Below are positions 9,961-20,312 of a DNA stretch of 64,000 nt, piece after piece. Made by a program: the position numbers and the translations under genes. Every line of letters begins with the position of its first letter. Positions within the stretch are counted from its first letter, which is position 1. The notes below the pieces were generated by a model, which made no database searches, was not told where the DNA came from, and was given only the letters and a program-made list of their open reading frames with translations. Where the stretch lies: assembly GCF_002866925.1 (NCBI RefSeq), contig NZ_PKUQ01000001.1:434001-498000 (forward strand), given 5' to 3'. The stretch is from Cohaesibacter celericrescens (lineage in GTDB: Bacteria; Pseudomonadota; Alphaproteobacteria; Rhizobiales; Cohaesibacteraceae).

Positions 9961-11256
9961 TCATCCCATATTCAAACGCTTGGCAACCGAAAGAGCGTGG
10001 GCTTCCAGCCCCTCCTGACGGGCTAACGTTACCGCAGCGGGGCCAATCTCGCGTAAATTCATTGCGTTGCATTCCAGCACAGACGTGCGCTTTACAAAAT
10101 CAAGCGTCGAAAGACCGGAAGAGAATCGGGCCGATCTGGCTGTTGGCAAAACGTGATTAGAGCCGCCAACATAGTCCCCCACAGCCTCTGGCGTGAAGTG
10201 ACCAACAAAGATCGCCCCGGCATTGTGCACTTTGTCCACCATATCCGAAGCACCATCCATCGCAAGTTCCAGATGTTCAGGTGCAATGCGGTTGGCCAGC
10301 ATCATACCAACCTTCCAGTCAGGCACGATAATCACAGCTCCATAGTCACGCCAGCTTGCACCTGCGATCTCGGCCTTTGGCAGCGTGGTTAGAACGCGCT
10401 CTACAGCCGCTTCAGTGGCATCGGCAAGATCGACATCATTTGTAATCAGGATCGACTGGGCGGCCATGTCATGCTCGGCCTGAGCCATCAGATCCACAGC
10501 CAGCCAATCAGGATCATTGTTCTTGTCGGCCATGATAAGGACTTCGGATGGTCCAGCGATCATGTCGATGCCAACAAGCCCAAAAACCCGGCGTTTGGCT
10601 GCGGCGACAAAGGCATTGCCGGGCCCAACAATTTTATAAACAGGGGCGATGCTGTCAGTACCATAGGCCAACGCGGCCACAGCCTGTGCACCACCGACAC
10701 GATAAATTTCGTCAACACCGGCCAGCTTTGCCGCAGCAAGCACCAGCGGGTTCAATGTCCCATCCGGCGTGGGCACCACCATCACAAGCCGCTCAACGCC
10801 AGCCACTTTGGCCGGAACAGCATTCATCAACACCGACGAAGGATAAGCGGCCAGTCCCCCGGGGACATAGATTCCAACTGCTTGCACCGCCGTCCAGCGA
10901 GACCCCAACTTGACACCAAGCGCATCTTCATACGTGTCATTTTTGGGCATTTGGCGCGCATGATGAGACTGGATACGATCGCGCGCCAACACCAAAGCGG
11001 CCATCACATCGGGATCAACTTTGGCAACAGCAGCGTCGATCTCCTCTTGAGAAATGCGCAAACCCTTGGGGCGCGCATCAAAGCGATCAAACTTGGCGGT
11101 ATAATCATAAAGCGCGTCATCTCCGCGGGTTTTCACATCCTCGATAATGTCGCGGACAACGGCATCCACATCGTCAGAAACCTCACGTTTCATAGACAGC
11201 AAATCACGGAATGCAGTTTCAAAATTGCTATCACTGGCGTCAAGGCGAATGGCCAT
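9961..11256 (-). CDS. hisD: histidinol dehydrogenase
   Basis: The 431-residue protein is a full-length HisD, which oxidises histidinol to histidine in two NAD-dependent steps. Visible family signatures are GIYVPGGLAAYPSSVLMNA, the nucleotide-binding GPGNAFVAAAK, AGPSEVLI, the zinc-site region MAQAEHDMAAQS, and the C-terminal GGSNHVLPTARSARF. It heads the minus-strand block that continues with UPF0262, the phosphatase, infA, maf and yacG. Confidence 0.97.
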   Translation of the reverse strand: MAIRLDASDSNFETAFRDLLSMKREVSDDVDAVVRDIIEDVKTRGDDALYDYTAKFDRFDARPKGLRISQEEIDAAVAKVDPDVMAALVLARDRIQSHHARQMPKNDTYEDALGVKLGSRWTAVQAVGIYVPGGLAAYPSSVLMNAVPAKVAGVERLVMVVPTPDGTLNPLVLAAAKLAGVDEIYRVGGAQAVAALAYGTDSIAPVYKIVGPGNAFVAAAKRRVFGLVGIDMIAGPSEVLIMADKNNDPDWLAVDLMAQAEHDMAAQSILITNDVDLADATEAAVERVLTTLPKAEIAGASWRDYGAVIIVPDWKVGMMLANRIAPEHLELAMDGASDMVDKVHNAGAIFVGHFTPEAVGDYVGGSNHVLPTARSARFSSGLSTLDFVKRTSVLECNAMNLREIGPAAVTLARQEGLEAHALSVAKRLNMG

Positions 11257-11587
11257 AGCGGTATCCTCACGAGGCTCTGAAAGGGCGGAACTAATTCGGC
11301 AGTCTTTATGCGAGCTTCTTTAAAGTGAAGCAAGGGCGGCGGAGCAAAATATATGGAAAACGCCAAGGAAAGCATTCCCGAGCCTGATTTGGAGGAAAGG
11401 CACAGTTTCCGGCTGAACGCCCATGTACATTCAGCCTCGAATTGATGCGATCAATTCAGAAGGCACAAAGCCCCCCCCGCATAACAATAATTAATAACAA
11501 ACTAATATTTACAATAAAACAAAATTAAGACACTTCGGCTATAAACTTGTGTTGAGCTGCCCATTGGGCGGCAGATGAGAGGTGACA
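11257..11587. promoter_or_regulatory. divergent promoter region between hisD and the GGDEF-EAL gene
   Basis: This 331-base gap separates the divergent hisD and GGDEF-EAL genes. It contains no plausible gene. A very AT-rich stretch at about 11485-11530, just upstream of the plus-strand gene, is the likely promoter area, though no clean consensus hexamers can be assigned. An eight-C run lies at about 11471-11478. Confidence 0.4.
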
Positions 11588-13681
11588 ATGCTTTTTGATC
11601 AACTGAAGGTCAGGTATAAAATCCGGCTGCCTATCTGGATCCTTGCGGCATTCATTTTTGTTACCGCAGTCTACAGCCTTCATACATTCAAAACGACGCT
11701 TGAAAGCGGGCATATCGCCAAAGTCAAAGCCTTGGTCGAAACGAGCCTGTCAATCGCCCAAGACAATTACAATCTTTACAAACAAGGCCTGTTAACCGAA
11801 GCAGACGCACAAAATCGCGCACGCGATGCCATAAGGGCGATGCAGTTTGATGGCGGTGCTCGGGTCTTTGCTTTTGATACCAAGGGCATTCGGGTTGTAA
11901 GCAATCAATTATATAAAGAAGGCACAAGTGCGTGGAAGGCCAAGCAAACCAAGTCCATGATCAAACTGGCTTTGGAAGGTGGTGGCCTTACATATTACAA
12001 CGGTGCACGCACTCTTAATAACGTCGTAACCAGAAGAGTACCAAAGGTTGCATGGTCAGAGCATTTTGCCCCTTGGGGATGGGTCGTCGCTTCAGCCGTC
12101 TATTTAGACGACGTGACGGCTGCAGTCTGGAACAAACTTATCACGCTGATTGTGTTTCTTGGCGGCGGAGCTGTTGTGGTCCTGATGATTGCCAATACCA
12201 TGGCCCGCACGATAACCGTGCCACTTTCTCAGCTAACAGACAGCATGAAGAAACTGGCTGCGGGGGATACAACCGTGACCATTTCCGGAACGGCACGCGG
12301 TGATGAAATCGGTGAGATGGCCTCGGCTATGCAAACCTTTGTCTCCCATGAAACTCAGCGATTGGCTTTACAAAAACAATTGACCGACCTGGCCTATACC
12401 GACAGCCTTACAGGTCTTCCCAATCGGACTGTGTTTTATGAAAGCCTGCCTACCGAAATCAACGCCGCCCGCCAAAACGACAGTATATGCGCGCTCATGA
12501 TTCTCGATCTGGATCGATTCAAATCCGTCAATGACAGCCTTGGCCATTCAGCTGGCGATACTTTGCTCGTCGAATTTTCCAACCGCATCACCACCCTGAT
12601 TGGCCCGCAAGGAAAATTCGGGCGTCTGAGCGGAGATGAATTTTTTATTATTCTGTTCAATCTGCAAAACCGCACGGAGGCGGACAACATTGCGACGTCT
12701 GTTTCGGACGTGACAAAGCAACCCTTCACTCTGGAAGGGATTCCTGTGCAAATGTCCTCCAGTATCGGGTTGGCGGTCGGGCCTGACGACAGCACAAGCG
12801 ATGCTGATCTTTACCGATTTGCAAGTTTGGCACTTTACGAGGCCAAGCAGGCAGGAGGAGCCTGCATCTGTCATTACCAACCAGAAATGAATCAAAAAAT
12901 GGAGAAACGTTTTGAATTGGAGACCATGATCAACGATGCGTTGCTCTGCAATCAATTCAAAGCACATTTTCAGGCAAAGATTGATTTGGTTTCTCGTCAA
13001 ATCATCGGGGCAGAAGCATTGTGTCGCTGGCATCATCCGGAAAAAGGAACGATCAACCCAATTGATTTTATTCCGACTGCGGAAGAAACCGGCCATATCA
13101 TTAAAATTGGTGATTTGATGCTGAAACAGGCCTGCCAATTCGCAGTTGAATGTAACAGCTGGACACAAGAGCCCTTTGTTGTGGCGGTGAATGTATCGCC
13201 CAAGCAATTATTCTATGGTCGTTTTCTCTCTTCGTTGGGACAATGCTTGGAAGAGACCGGCTGCAAAGCGTCTTGGATCGAATTAGAAATAACCGAAAGC
13301 GTATTAATCAACGATAGCGACGAGATCATTACACTCCTTGAAACGATCGCCGCTCTGGGTGTTATGATCACGATAGATGACTTTGGAACCGGTTATTCTG
13401 CAATGAGCTACCTTCACCGCTTTCCCATCAAGTGCCTTAAAATCGACCAATCTTTTGTCCGAGATATGCGCGCAGACCCTCAAAAACAAATATTGGTGAC
13501 AGCGATGTTAGCAATGGCACACGGGTTAGGTTTGAAAACCGTTGCCGAAGGAGTTGAATATGAAGATGTTGCCGACACACTTACTGAACTGAAGTGCGAT
13601 ATCGGCCAGGGATATTTGTGGCATCGCCCCTCGCCAGCAGAACAGCTTCTTGGAAAAATACGCACAGAGAAAGCCGCATAA
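11588..13681 (+). CDS. Cache-HAMP-GGDEF-EAL cyclic-di-GMP signalling protein
   Basis: The product (about 697 residues) has a membrane helix at about 15-35, a single-Cache extracytoplasmic domain, a second membrane helix near 190-210, a HAMP linker, then GGDEF and EAL domains. The GGDEF signature reads SGDEF (in GRLSGDEFFI), one residue off consensus, so cyclase activity is uncertain. The EAL domain retains EALCRWHH, ELEITESVL, DDFGTGYSA, KIDQSF and AEGVE, so phosphodiesterase activity is likely. The ATG at 11588 is preferred to the GTG at 11582 because AGAGG sits five bases before it. The gene interrupts the usual hisD-DUF2948-murA order, on the opposite strand. Confidence 0.93.
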   Translation: MLFDQLKVRYKIRLPIWILAAFIFVTAVYSLHTFKTTLESGHIAKVKALVETSLSIAQDNYNLYKQGLLTEADAQNRARDAIRAMQFDGGARVFAFDTKGIRVVSNQLYKEGTSAWKAKQTKSMIKLALEGGGLTYYNGARTLNNVVTRRVPKVAWSEHFAPWGWVVASAVYLDDVTAAVWNKLITLIVFLGGGAVVVLMIANTMARTITVPLSQLTDSMKKLAAGDTTVTISGTARGDEIGEMASAMQTFVSHETQRLALQKQLTDLAYTDSLTGLPNRTVFYESLPTEINAARQNDSICALMILDLDRFKSVNDSLGHSAGDTLLVEFSNRITTLIGPQGKFGRLSGDEFFIILFNLQNRTEADNIATSVSDVTKQPFTLEGIPVQMSSSIGLAVGPDDSTSDADLYRFASLALYEAKQAGGACICHYQPEMNQKMEKRFELETMINDALLCNQFKAHFQAKIDLVSRQIIGAEALCRWHHPEKGTINPIDFIPTAEETGHIIKIGDLMLKQACQFAVECNSWTQEPFVVAVNVSPKQLFYGRFLSSLGQCLEETGCKASWIELEITESVLINDSDEIITLLETIAALGVMITIDDFGTGYSAMSYLHRFPIKCLKIDQSFVRDMRADPQKQILVTAMLAMAHGLGLKTVAEGVEYEDVADTLTELKCDIGQGYLWHRPSPAEQLLGKIRTEKAA

Positions 13682-13755
13682 AGCGCGGCATCTCAACCGC
13701 GAAACAATCTTTCCAAACGGTATAGACGCGGGCTTTCACCCCCGTGGCACCCCAT

Positions 13756-14241
13756 TCAGCCCGTCTGCATATTCGGATCAAATGTTTCGGCAGCCTCATG
13801 TTCTGGGAGATTCTCGGTTTCCCAAGCGCCACCGGTATCCGTCAATTGGGCTTCGATGCATTCTACACCAATCCGCAATTCGGCATCGCCTGCAAAAATG
13901 ATAGAAACATAGCCGTCAGGGCCTTCTTCATTTTGCTCAAAGGTAATGGCCAGCATATTCAGAACGGCTTCTTTGGCATCCATACGGATGTTGCGGGCCT
14001 TAACAGATGTCACGCGGTCAAAATGCAAGACCGCCTGATGGCGTTCGTAGGTCGGTTTCGGGCCAAAAAAGCCGCGTTTCTGGAGCGCTTCTTCCCATGC
14101 GAACCGGTGCATGGACATGACAATACGTCCTTCGGACTGGATCCAGTTGACCGCTCCGACTTTGACCACAGCATCTTGAATTTGACTAGACAGGACCGCG
14201 AGATCTTCTGCATCCAGTGCGGCAAGTTTCAGCATCGGCAT
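13756..14241 (-). CDS. DUF2948 family protein
   Basis: The 161-residue protein matches DUF2948 (MLKLAALDAEDLAVLSSQIQDA, then NWIQSEGRIVMSMHRFAWE), an alphaproteobacterial family of unknown function almost always found beside murA. GGAGAG lies a few bases before the ATG at 14239-14241. It follows murA by about 175 bases on the same strand and is probably in its transcription unit. Confidence 0.9.
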   Translation of the reverse strand: MPMLKLAALDAEDLAVLSSQIQDAVVKVGAVNWIQSEGRIVMSMHRFAWEEALQKRGFFGPKPTYERHQAVLHFDRVTSVKARNIRMDAKEAVLNMLAITFEQNEEGPDGYVSIIFAGDAELRIGVECIEAQLTDTGGAWETENLPEHEAAETFDPNMQTG

Positions 14242-14415
14242 GTGTCTCTCCTTAGAAAGCTCCCAATCGCATAAGCGATCGACGTTGAGTGTTATTCAAA
14301 CAGATAAGGGCGATACAGCCAGATACAAGAGCCACACAGAGCAAAGCCCAAGCCAGCGGGACAAGGCAGCAGGAAGGGGCAACAGGAAAGGGCAAGTGCC
14401 CTCCCCCATTCAATT

Positions 14416-15705
14416 TTATGCAGAGATACGCTCGACAGTCGCCCCACAAGCCGCCAGTTTGTCTTCCAGGCGCTCAAAACCGCGATCCAGATGATACACG
14501 CGGTGGACTTTGGTTTCGCCTTCAGCGACCAGCCCAGCGATAACAAGCGACACAGAGGCACGCAAATCAGTTGCCATCACCTGCGCGCCCTTAAGTGTCT
14601 CAACGCCCGTGACATGCGCCTTCTGACCATCCAGAGCAATCTTTGCACCCAAGCGTGCCAATTCCTGCACATGCATGAAGCGGTTTTCAAAAATCGTTTC
14701 CGTGATGGTAGACGTGCCGCCAGCCATGGTCATAAGCGCCATGAATTGGGCTTGCAGATCAGTCGGAAACCCCGGATAGGGCTGGGTCGACACATCAACA
14801 GCCTTCAGTGCGGTCCCGTTGCGGGAAACACGAATGCCTTCCTCTGTGGTTTCGATTTTTGTGCCGGTCTTGGCCAAAGTGTCCAGCGCAGATTGAAGCA
14901 GGTCTGCCCGTGCGCCCTTGAGCAAAACATCACCACCCGTCATAGCAACCGCCATGGCATAGGTGCCGGTCTCAATACGATCAGGCAAAACCGAGTGACG
15001 TGCGCCATGGAGTTTTTCAACGCCTTCGATGGTGATGGTCTCCGTACCCGCGCCGGAAATCTTGGCACCCATAGCGATCAGGCAATCGGCCAGATCAACC
15101 ACTTCGGGTTCCCGTGCAGCATTTTTGATCACCATTGTACCCTTGGCCAGACTTGCTGCCATCATCAAAACATGGGTCGCACCGACAGAGACGCGCGGGA
15201 AAGTGAATTCACCACCCTTTAGGCCATTGGGTGCCTTGGCCATCGCATATCCATTTTCGATTTCAATTTCAGCGCCCATAGCCTTCAGACCGTCAATGAA
15301 AAAATCGACAGGGCGCGTACCGATGGCACAGCCACCGGGCAGAGACACTTCACATTGGCCCATGCGCGCCAATAGCGGTCCGATAACCCAGAAACTGGCG
15401 CGCATCTTTGAAACAAGATCATAAGGCGCGCGGGTATCGATGATTTCCTTGGCTTGCAGATGGACAACCTGACCAGCCATGGAGTCTTGACCAGGGCGCT
15501 TACCCTGAATCATATAGCTAACCCCGTGGTTGGAAAGAATCTGTTGCAGCTGTTGCACGTCACGCAGACGCGGCAGATTTTCGAGAATCAATTCCTCATC
15601 GGTCAAAAGCGCAGCGATCATCAATGGCAGGGCAGCATTTTTCGCCCCTGAGATAGGAATAACCCCGTTCAGCTCGGCGCCACCAACAATGCGAATTGCG
15701 TCCAT
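14416..15705 (-). CDS. murA: UDP-N-acetylglucosamine 1-carboxyvinyltransferase
   Basis: The 429-residue product is a full-length MurA, catalysing the first committed step of peptidoglycan synthesis (enolpyruvyl transfer from PEP to UDP-GlcNAc). It starts [20 protein letters not shown], includes the substrate loop [13 protein letters not shown], and has the catalytic loop [13 protein letters not shown], retaining the cysteine that is the fosfomycin target. It ends with the family phrase [19 protein letters not shown]. Neighbours are DUF2948 downstream and a small conserved gene upstream. Confidence 0.97.
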   Translation of the reverse strand: MDAIRIVGGAELNGVIPISGAKNAALPLMIAALLTDEELILENLPRLRDVQQLQQILSNHGVSYMIQGKRPGQDSMAGQVVHLQAKEIIDTRAPYDLVSKMRASFWVIGPLLARMGQCEVSLPGGCAIGTRPVDFFIDGLKAMGAEIEIENGYAMAKAPNGLKGGEFTFPRVSVGATHVLMMAASLAKGTMVIKNAAREPEVVDLADCLIAMGAKISGAGTETITIEGVEKLHGARHSVLPDRIETGTYAMAVAMTGGDVLLKGARADLLQSALDTLAKTGTKIETTEEGIRVSRNGTALKAVDVSTQPYPGFPTDLQAQFMALMTMAGGTSTITETIFENRFMHVQELARLGAKIALDGQKAHVTGVETLKGAQVMATDLRASVSLVIAGLVAEGETKVHRVYHLDRGFERLEDKLAACGATVERISA

Positions 15706-15846
15706 TTCAAACTCTTTCTGTTCTGGACGGGATGTCCCGGTCCGTTAAATTCATGCGCCAGACATCTGGCAATCGATCAAGCCTCAATTCAAACAGGCCT
15801 GCCTTGTTTCGATTGCCGTGCCATACAGCAATATTGATTGGTAGTA

Positions 15847-16074
15847 TTACGCGTCTTCACCCGCACCATCTGGTGTCTTTGTGTCCGAAAGAGCCTGAAC
15901 TGAAGCTGAACTCTCTGCTTTGCGCGCCCGTTGCTGGGTCTTGCGTCGTCGCAGATTGTCCCTCAAAGCCTGAGACAAACGGTTTTGCCGCTCCAAAGCC
16001 TTGCTGTCCCGCTCGGCAGTTTTGTCCTGACTAGCAGATTGGTTTGAATTGTCTTGACCATCAGCGTTCGGCAT
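15847..16074 (-). CDS. small conserved basic protein upstream of murA
   Basis: This 75-residue protein begins MPNADGQDNSNQSASQD and contains the basic helix RLSQALRDNLRRRKTQQRARK. Similar short proteins with a DNLRRRK-type helix are common just upstream of murA in Hyphomicrobiales, and their function is unknown. The frame extends to 16155, but the ATG at 16072-16074 fits the family length and has GGA eight bases upstream. No membrane segment or signal is visible. Confidence 0.7.
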   Translation of the reverse strand: MPNADGQDNSNQSASQDKTAERDSKALERQNRLSQALRDNLRRRKTQQRARKAESSASVQALSDTKTPDGAGEDA

Positions 16075-16398
16075 TGAATTTCCAACAGATACATATTGAA
16101 GGATGAAGGGTGAGAAAGTTTCTATACCAAAAGCAAGTGACAAGAAAGACCGCAATAGGGTCTTTTCATGGCGATAATCCGCTTTTTAGTGGCATGGCTA
16201 ACAGCTGGACGTTGCGTTCCGGACTGGCCACAGCCATGAAATCCAGTTCAAATATCGGAGCGATGGGATTTAACAAGTCCGACCCAATTCACAACATTCG
16301 TGCCTTTTTTCAAAAACAAGCTTGCATAATCAAATCCGGTGTGCAAAAAACCGCCCGCATCAAGTGGTTATCACTTGACCCAAAAAACACCGTGGCAA

Positions 16399-16473
<75 letters not shown>

Positions 16474-16692
16474 CGGTTTTTTTGTATCTACCCCCACAAA
16501 ATAGCAGAAACCAGCCATTTATGGCACCTAATGCAAGGGCGATATATCATCCAGCCCCTGTTAAATCTTGCGCGGTTTTGCAGAACATTGACAGAACAAA
16601 GGCACGGCGTGCCATATCATTTGGCACGTTTACGACACAGTAGAACAGCCGCTCGCTCTTATTCCCTGCAACAAGCTCTCAGCAACACCATC

Positions 16693-19600
16693 TTATTGGG
16701 ATAAGGATGCTTTTTGATCAGGGTCAGACTCTTCCCCTTTGCTCACGATCGAACGCAGCGCTGAGACATGCACATCGGTGAATTTCTGTGCCTCTAGCGC
16801 GAGAATGGCGGCAACTTTGTCTTGTGGAGCATCACAAATGACCAGATCAATCGGCAGTGGCTTACCGATCAGGTAACCTTGCAATTGGTCACACCCATTC
16901 AGACGCAAGAAAACCGCTTCTTCCACCGTTTCCACACCCTCGGCTACGATTTTCATACCCAACCCCGCACCCAAGCCAATGATTGCTTTCAATATGGCAA
17001 CAGCGTTGTCTTCATGTCCCAAAGCAGCAACGAAACTACGATCAATCTTGATTGTGTCGAAAGGATATTTTGAAAGATAGGAGAGCGAAGAGTATCCGGT
17101 TCCGAAATCATCAAGCGCAAGTGATAGCCCGAGTGTCTTGAGCATTTTCATGATTGACAAGCCGCGGATATCATCTTCAACCAGCATGCCTTCTGTCAAT
17201 TCAAGCTCGAGCTGAGAAGGGTCGGCCCCCGTCTCCCGCAATATCGTCTCGAACTTCTCTACAAAGTCTTTTTGCTGAAATTGCAAAGGGCTCAGATTCA
17301 CACTGATATGAGCGCCTTTAAGCTGGTTGGTAGCTGCCTTACAGGCTTCCCTGAAGACCCAAGTGTCAATGTCGATAATCAACCCACAGGCTTCTGCCAC
17401 GGGGATAAATTCGACAGGGCTGACAATCCCCCTTTCCGGGTGGTTCCATCTCAACAGGGCTTCATAGGAGCGAATATCAAGCGTTTGGGCATTGGTGCGC
17501 GGTTGGTAATAGAGCTCAAGTTCATCTTGCTCCAGGGCCTTCTCAAGATCCGCCTGCAAGGCACGGCGTTTTTCAATAAGAGCATTAAGACCATCACGAA
17601 ACAAATTTGAGGCATTTCTTCCGGTGTTTTTGGAATGGTAAAGAGCGATATCTGCTCGAGAAAACAGCGTCTCGGCATCTGTGGCATGGTCAGGAGATAG
17701 CGCAATGCCAACACTTGCCCCAATCATCACACTTACACTCTCGTCCAACAACATCGGTTTTGATAATTCAGCAACGATTCTGTGGCCAGTGTCCGCAGCT
17801 TGGTTGGTGAAATGGATGCCCCGCTGAATAATGGCGAACTCATCGCCACCCAGTCGAGCGACAACAGCCCCGGCACCTGCAATTTTGAGCAATCGCTGCG
17901 CTGTCTTTTTGATAACCGCATCACCAGCCTGATGGCCATGCACATCGTTCACATTCTTGAAGCGATCCAAATCCACTAGAATCAGGGCCACGCCCTGATT
18001 CCGCTTGGCATTTTGAACCGCAACATCGAGCTGTTCATTGAAAAGAGACCGATTTGCAAGGCCCGTCAGGGCATCCTGCTGCGCCATAATACGGATATCA
18101 TTTTCGGCGGCCTTCCGTTCGCGCAGATCGACAAAACACGCGATACGGACCTGTACGCCCTTATAATTAGTGACGCGCGCCCGAATAGCGACGGGGATCC
18201 GATCGCCCTTCTTAGACAGGACCACCGCCTCATAAGGGTCAATTTTATCCTCGGCAATAGCACTATAAATCGCCTCGGCTGATTCTTCGGCAATCAAATC
18301 CACAAGCGGCTTGCCGACCATCTCGTCAATTTCATAGCCAAGCAGCTCGGACATTTGCAGGTTACTATCCATAATGATGTCACCATTATGCATTATAATG
18401 CCTTCGAATGTCGCATCAGACAGGGTCGCAATACGTTCAGCTTCCTCTGATTTAACTTTATGCAACTCCAGCTCACTCAGCTTTTGATGCTCATCTTCAA
18501 GACTAGAGACCAGTTTATTAAACAAAGAGGTAAGCTTTTCGGCTTCGTCTCCAGCCACCTCAGGCAATCTATGCTCGAAGCTTCGCTTTCCCGACAGCAA
18601 CTTCTCCATGGCAACTTCCACATGCCCAACGCCAATGCGCGTGGCATGTTCAGAAATATTCAGACCAATGCGCTCTTGTTCGTTGCTCACACCGATTTTT
18701 GAGTACCGATTGAGCAGCCAGAAGAAGCCGTATCCCAGCCCAAAACTGAAGCAAAAATTCAGCACAGAACCAAAAGTCTGCACATACAATTGGTAAAGCC
18801 AGCCATTCGAAAATTGCTCGGCCGGAGCAAGCAACGCCAGTCCGATGGTTCCTGCGACACCGGCAAAAGCATGGGCACCGATGGCCCCAACGGCGTCGTC
18901 AACTTTCCATTTTTGCTCAATAATATGATTGGCAACGAGGGCAACCAAACCACCAACAATCCCGATAGCAATAGCGCCAATGGGCGTAAGAATGGCACAT
19001 CCAGCCGTCACAGCAACAAGCCCACCAATCAGGCCATTAACTGATTTTTCTGGCAAATAATAACCATCTTGATAATAACCCAACAGGTGGCCTGCGGCCG
19101 CACCGAAGCCACCGGCCAGCACCGTATTCAAGATGATAAAAGCGACATCTTCTCCTGCTTTCAGGGTCGACCCACCATTAAAGCCGATCCATCCAATAAA
19201 AAGCAGCAACCCACCGGTCGTTGCCAACACAGGACTATGACCGGAAAAACGAACAGCATTTCCGCGCGCATCAAAGCGGCCGGTGCGAGGCCCCAACACA
19301 AGACACGCCGCAAGAGCAACCCAGCCACCGGTCGAATGCACCACGGTTGAGCCCGCAAAATCGATAAATCCGAGATTGGCGAGAAACGCACCTTCATTGG
19401 GTTGAAGCGCATTGCCCCATGCCCAGTGCACAAAAAGAGGATAAATCAATGCCGAAAGGAATATGGAACCGACGATATAGGCGGAAAGGCGCATGCGCTC
19501 GGCAACAGCGCCCGAAACAATGGTTGCCGCTGTGCCACAAAACATAACCTGAAAGACAAAAAAGGCAGCTTCATAGGCCGTAATATGTTGAAGCCCAAGA

Positions 19601-19917
19601 TAGTTCCAATCAAAACCAGGCATCAAAAATTCAGACGCACCGAATGCCACCATGAAACCAACGACGGCAAATGCCGCAACGGAAAATACAAAGTCTAGAA
19701 GATTTTTCTGGGCAACATTGACCGAGTTCTTGGACCGCACCATTCCCGCCTCAAGCAGCAAGAAACCCGCCTGCATGAACATGACAAGGGCGGCAGCCAT
19801 CATCATCCATGTTATGTCGATTTTGGTCTCTACACTTTCTGAAGCACTTGCCCACCCAATAGCAGGCGTAAAAGCCATAATAAAAGCAATTGAAAATACT
19901 GAAGGATTTTTACGCAT
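16693..19917 (-). CDS. ammonium transporter fused to PAS-GGDEF-EAL
   Basis: About 1074 residues. After a signal peptide (MRKNPSVFSIAFIMAF) comes a complete Amt channel domain (about 35-430) with both pore histidines visible in DFAGSTVVHSTGGW and GAIGAHAFAGVAG. A coiled-coil linker follows, then a PAS domain (IIMHNGDIIMDSNLQMSELL), a GGDEF domain with intact LGGDEF, and an EAL domain with EALLRWNHPE, ELELTEGML, DDFGTGYSS, KIDRSF and AEGVE. The protein would couple ammonium transport or sensing to cyclic-di-GMP turnover, which is inference. The ATG at 19915-19917 is preferred over the GTG at 19932 because it starts the signal peptide. No glnK gene is adjacent. Confidence 0.93.
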   Translation of the reverse strand: MRKNPSVFSIAFIMAFTPAIGWASASESVETKIDITWMMMAAALVMFMQAGFLLLEAGMVRSKNSVNVAQKNLLDFVFSVAAFAVVGFMVAFGASEFLMPGFDWNYLGLQHITAYEAAFFVFQVMFCGTAATIVSGAVAERMRLSAYIVGSIFLSALIYPLFVHWAWGNALQPNEGAFLANLGFIDFAGSTVVHSTGGWVALAACLVLGPRTGRFDARGNAVRFSGHSPVLATTGGLLLFIGWIGFNGGSTLKAGEDVAFIILNTVLAGGFGAAAGHLLGYYQDGYYLPEKSVNGLIGGLVAVTAGCAILTPIGAIAIGIVGGLVALVANHIIEQKWKVDDAVGAIGAHAFAGVAGTIGLALLAPAEQFSNGWLYQLYVQTFGSVLNFCFSFGLGYGFFWLLNRYSKIGVSNEQERIGLNISEHATRIGVGHVEVAMEKLLSGKRSFEHRLPEVAGDEAEKLTSLFNKLVSSLEDEHQKLSELELHKVKSEEAERIATLSDATFEGIIMHNGDIIMDSNLQMSELLGYEIDEMVGKPLVDLIAEESAEAIYSAIAEDKIDPYEAVVLSKKGDRIPVAIRARVTNYKGVQVRIACFVDLRERKAAENDIRIMAQQDALTGLANRSLFNEQLDVAVQNAKRNQGVALILVDLDRFKNVNDVHGHQAGDAVIKKTAQRLLKIAGAGAVVARLGGDEFAIIQRGIHFTNQAADTGHRIVAELSKPMLLDESVSVMIGASVGIALSPDHATDAETLFSRADIALYHSKNTGRNASNLFRDGLNALIEKRRALQADLEKALEQDELELYYQPRTNAQTLDIRSYEALLRWNHPERGIVSPVEFIPVAEACGLIIDIDTWVFREACKAATNQLKGAHISVNLSPLQFQQKDFVEKFETILRETGADPSQLELELTEGMLVEDDIRGLSIMKMLKTLGLSLALDDFGTGYSSLSYLSKYPFDTIKIDRSFVAALGHEDNAVAILKAIIGLGAGLGMKIVAEGVETVEEAVFLRLNGCDQLQGYLIGKPLPIDLVICDAPQDKVAAILALEAQKFTDVHVSALRSIVSKGEESDPDQKASLSQ

Positions 19918-20135
19918 AATCACCAAAACCACGACACGTCAGATATGTAATATCTTAACCGTATGGAGTTTGGGTTAAATTTTGGTGTTGCACCGCAAAC
20001 AGAAGATGAAAATAGATCGTCTTTTTAATGACCTATCCACCAAGCGCCTAAATACAGAGGCGTTTTGCCCAAATGAGGCAGGTTCAAGCGAACCTGCGTC
20101 CTGTCTGTAAAATAGAGCTAAGAAATTGAGAAGAG

Positions 20136-20151
20136 TGGTAGGCCCGGAGGG
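20136..20151 (+). repeat. attL core, 16-bp duplicate of the tRNA 3' end
   Basis: TGGTAGGCCCGGAGGG here is identical to 60561-60576. As the reverse complement it is CCA, the discriminator base, the acceptor-stem strand and one T-stem strand of the tRNA. No other tRNA part is present here, so it is a border duplication and not a tRNA gene. Confidence 0.9.
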
Positions 20152-20193
20152 GCGGCAACAATCCGAAAACAATTAATAGTTTCAACGGCTGGC

Positions 20194-20258
20194 TGGACCA
20201 GATTGTCGACAAAAGCCGCCCAATGAATACAATTACTTGTTTGAAATGTGGACCAGAC
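20194..20258 (+). promoter_or_regulatory. left-end integrase arm-type sites (candidate)
   Basis: TGGACCAGA occurs at 20194-20202 and again at 20249-20257, the second inside the longer AAATGTGGACCAGAC (20244-20258). The same longer sequence recurs at the other end of the prophage right after the integrase gene. Paired repeats just inside both att sites are typical arm-type integrase binding sites. Function is inferred from position. Confidence 0.6.
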
Positions 20259-20270
20259 CAACAAACATAA

Positions 20271-20300
20271 AAAAAGCCCGCCAGATTTCTCCAGCGGGCC
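20271..20300 (-). terminator. rho-independent terminator of the late operon
   Basis: On the minus strand GCCCGC and GCGGGC form a stem around a 12-base loop, followed directly by a run of seven T. It sits 13 bases after the last late gene and just before the left border region, so it ends the long minus-strand transcript. Confidence 0.85.
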
Positions 20301-20312
20301 ATTGCATTGTGA

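Noticed and set aside
20136-20151. Second tRNA gene or tRNA pseudogene at the left prophage end
   Set aside because: Only 16 bases of the 3' end are present, with no anticodon or D-arm; it is the att duplicate.
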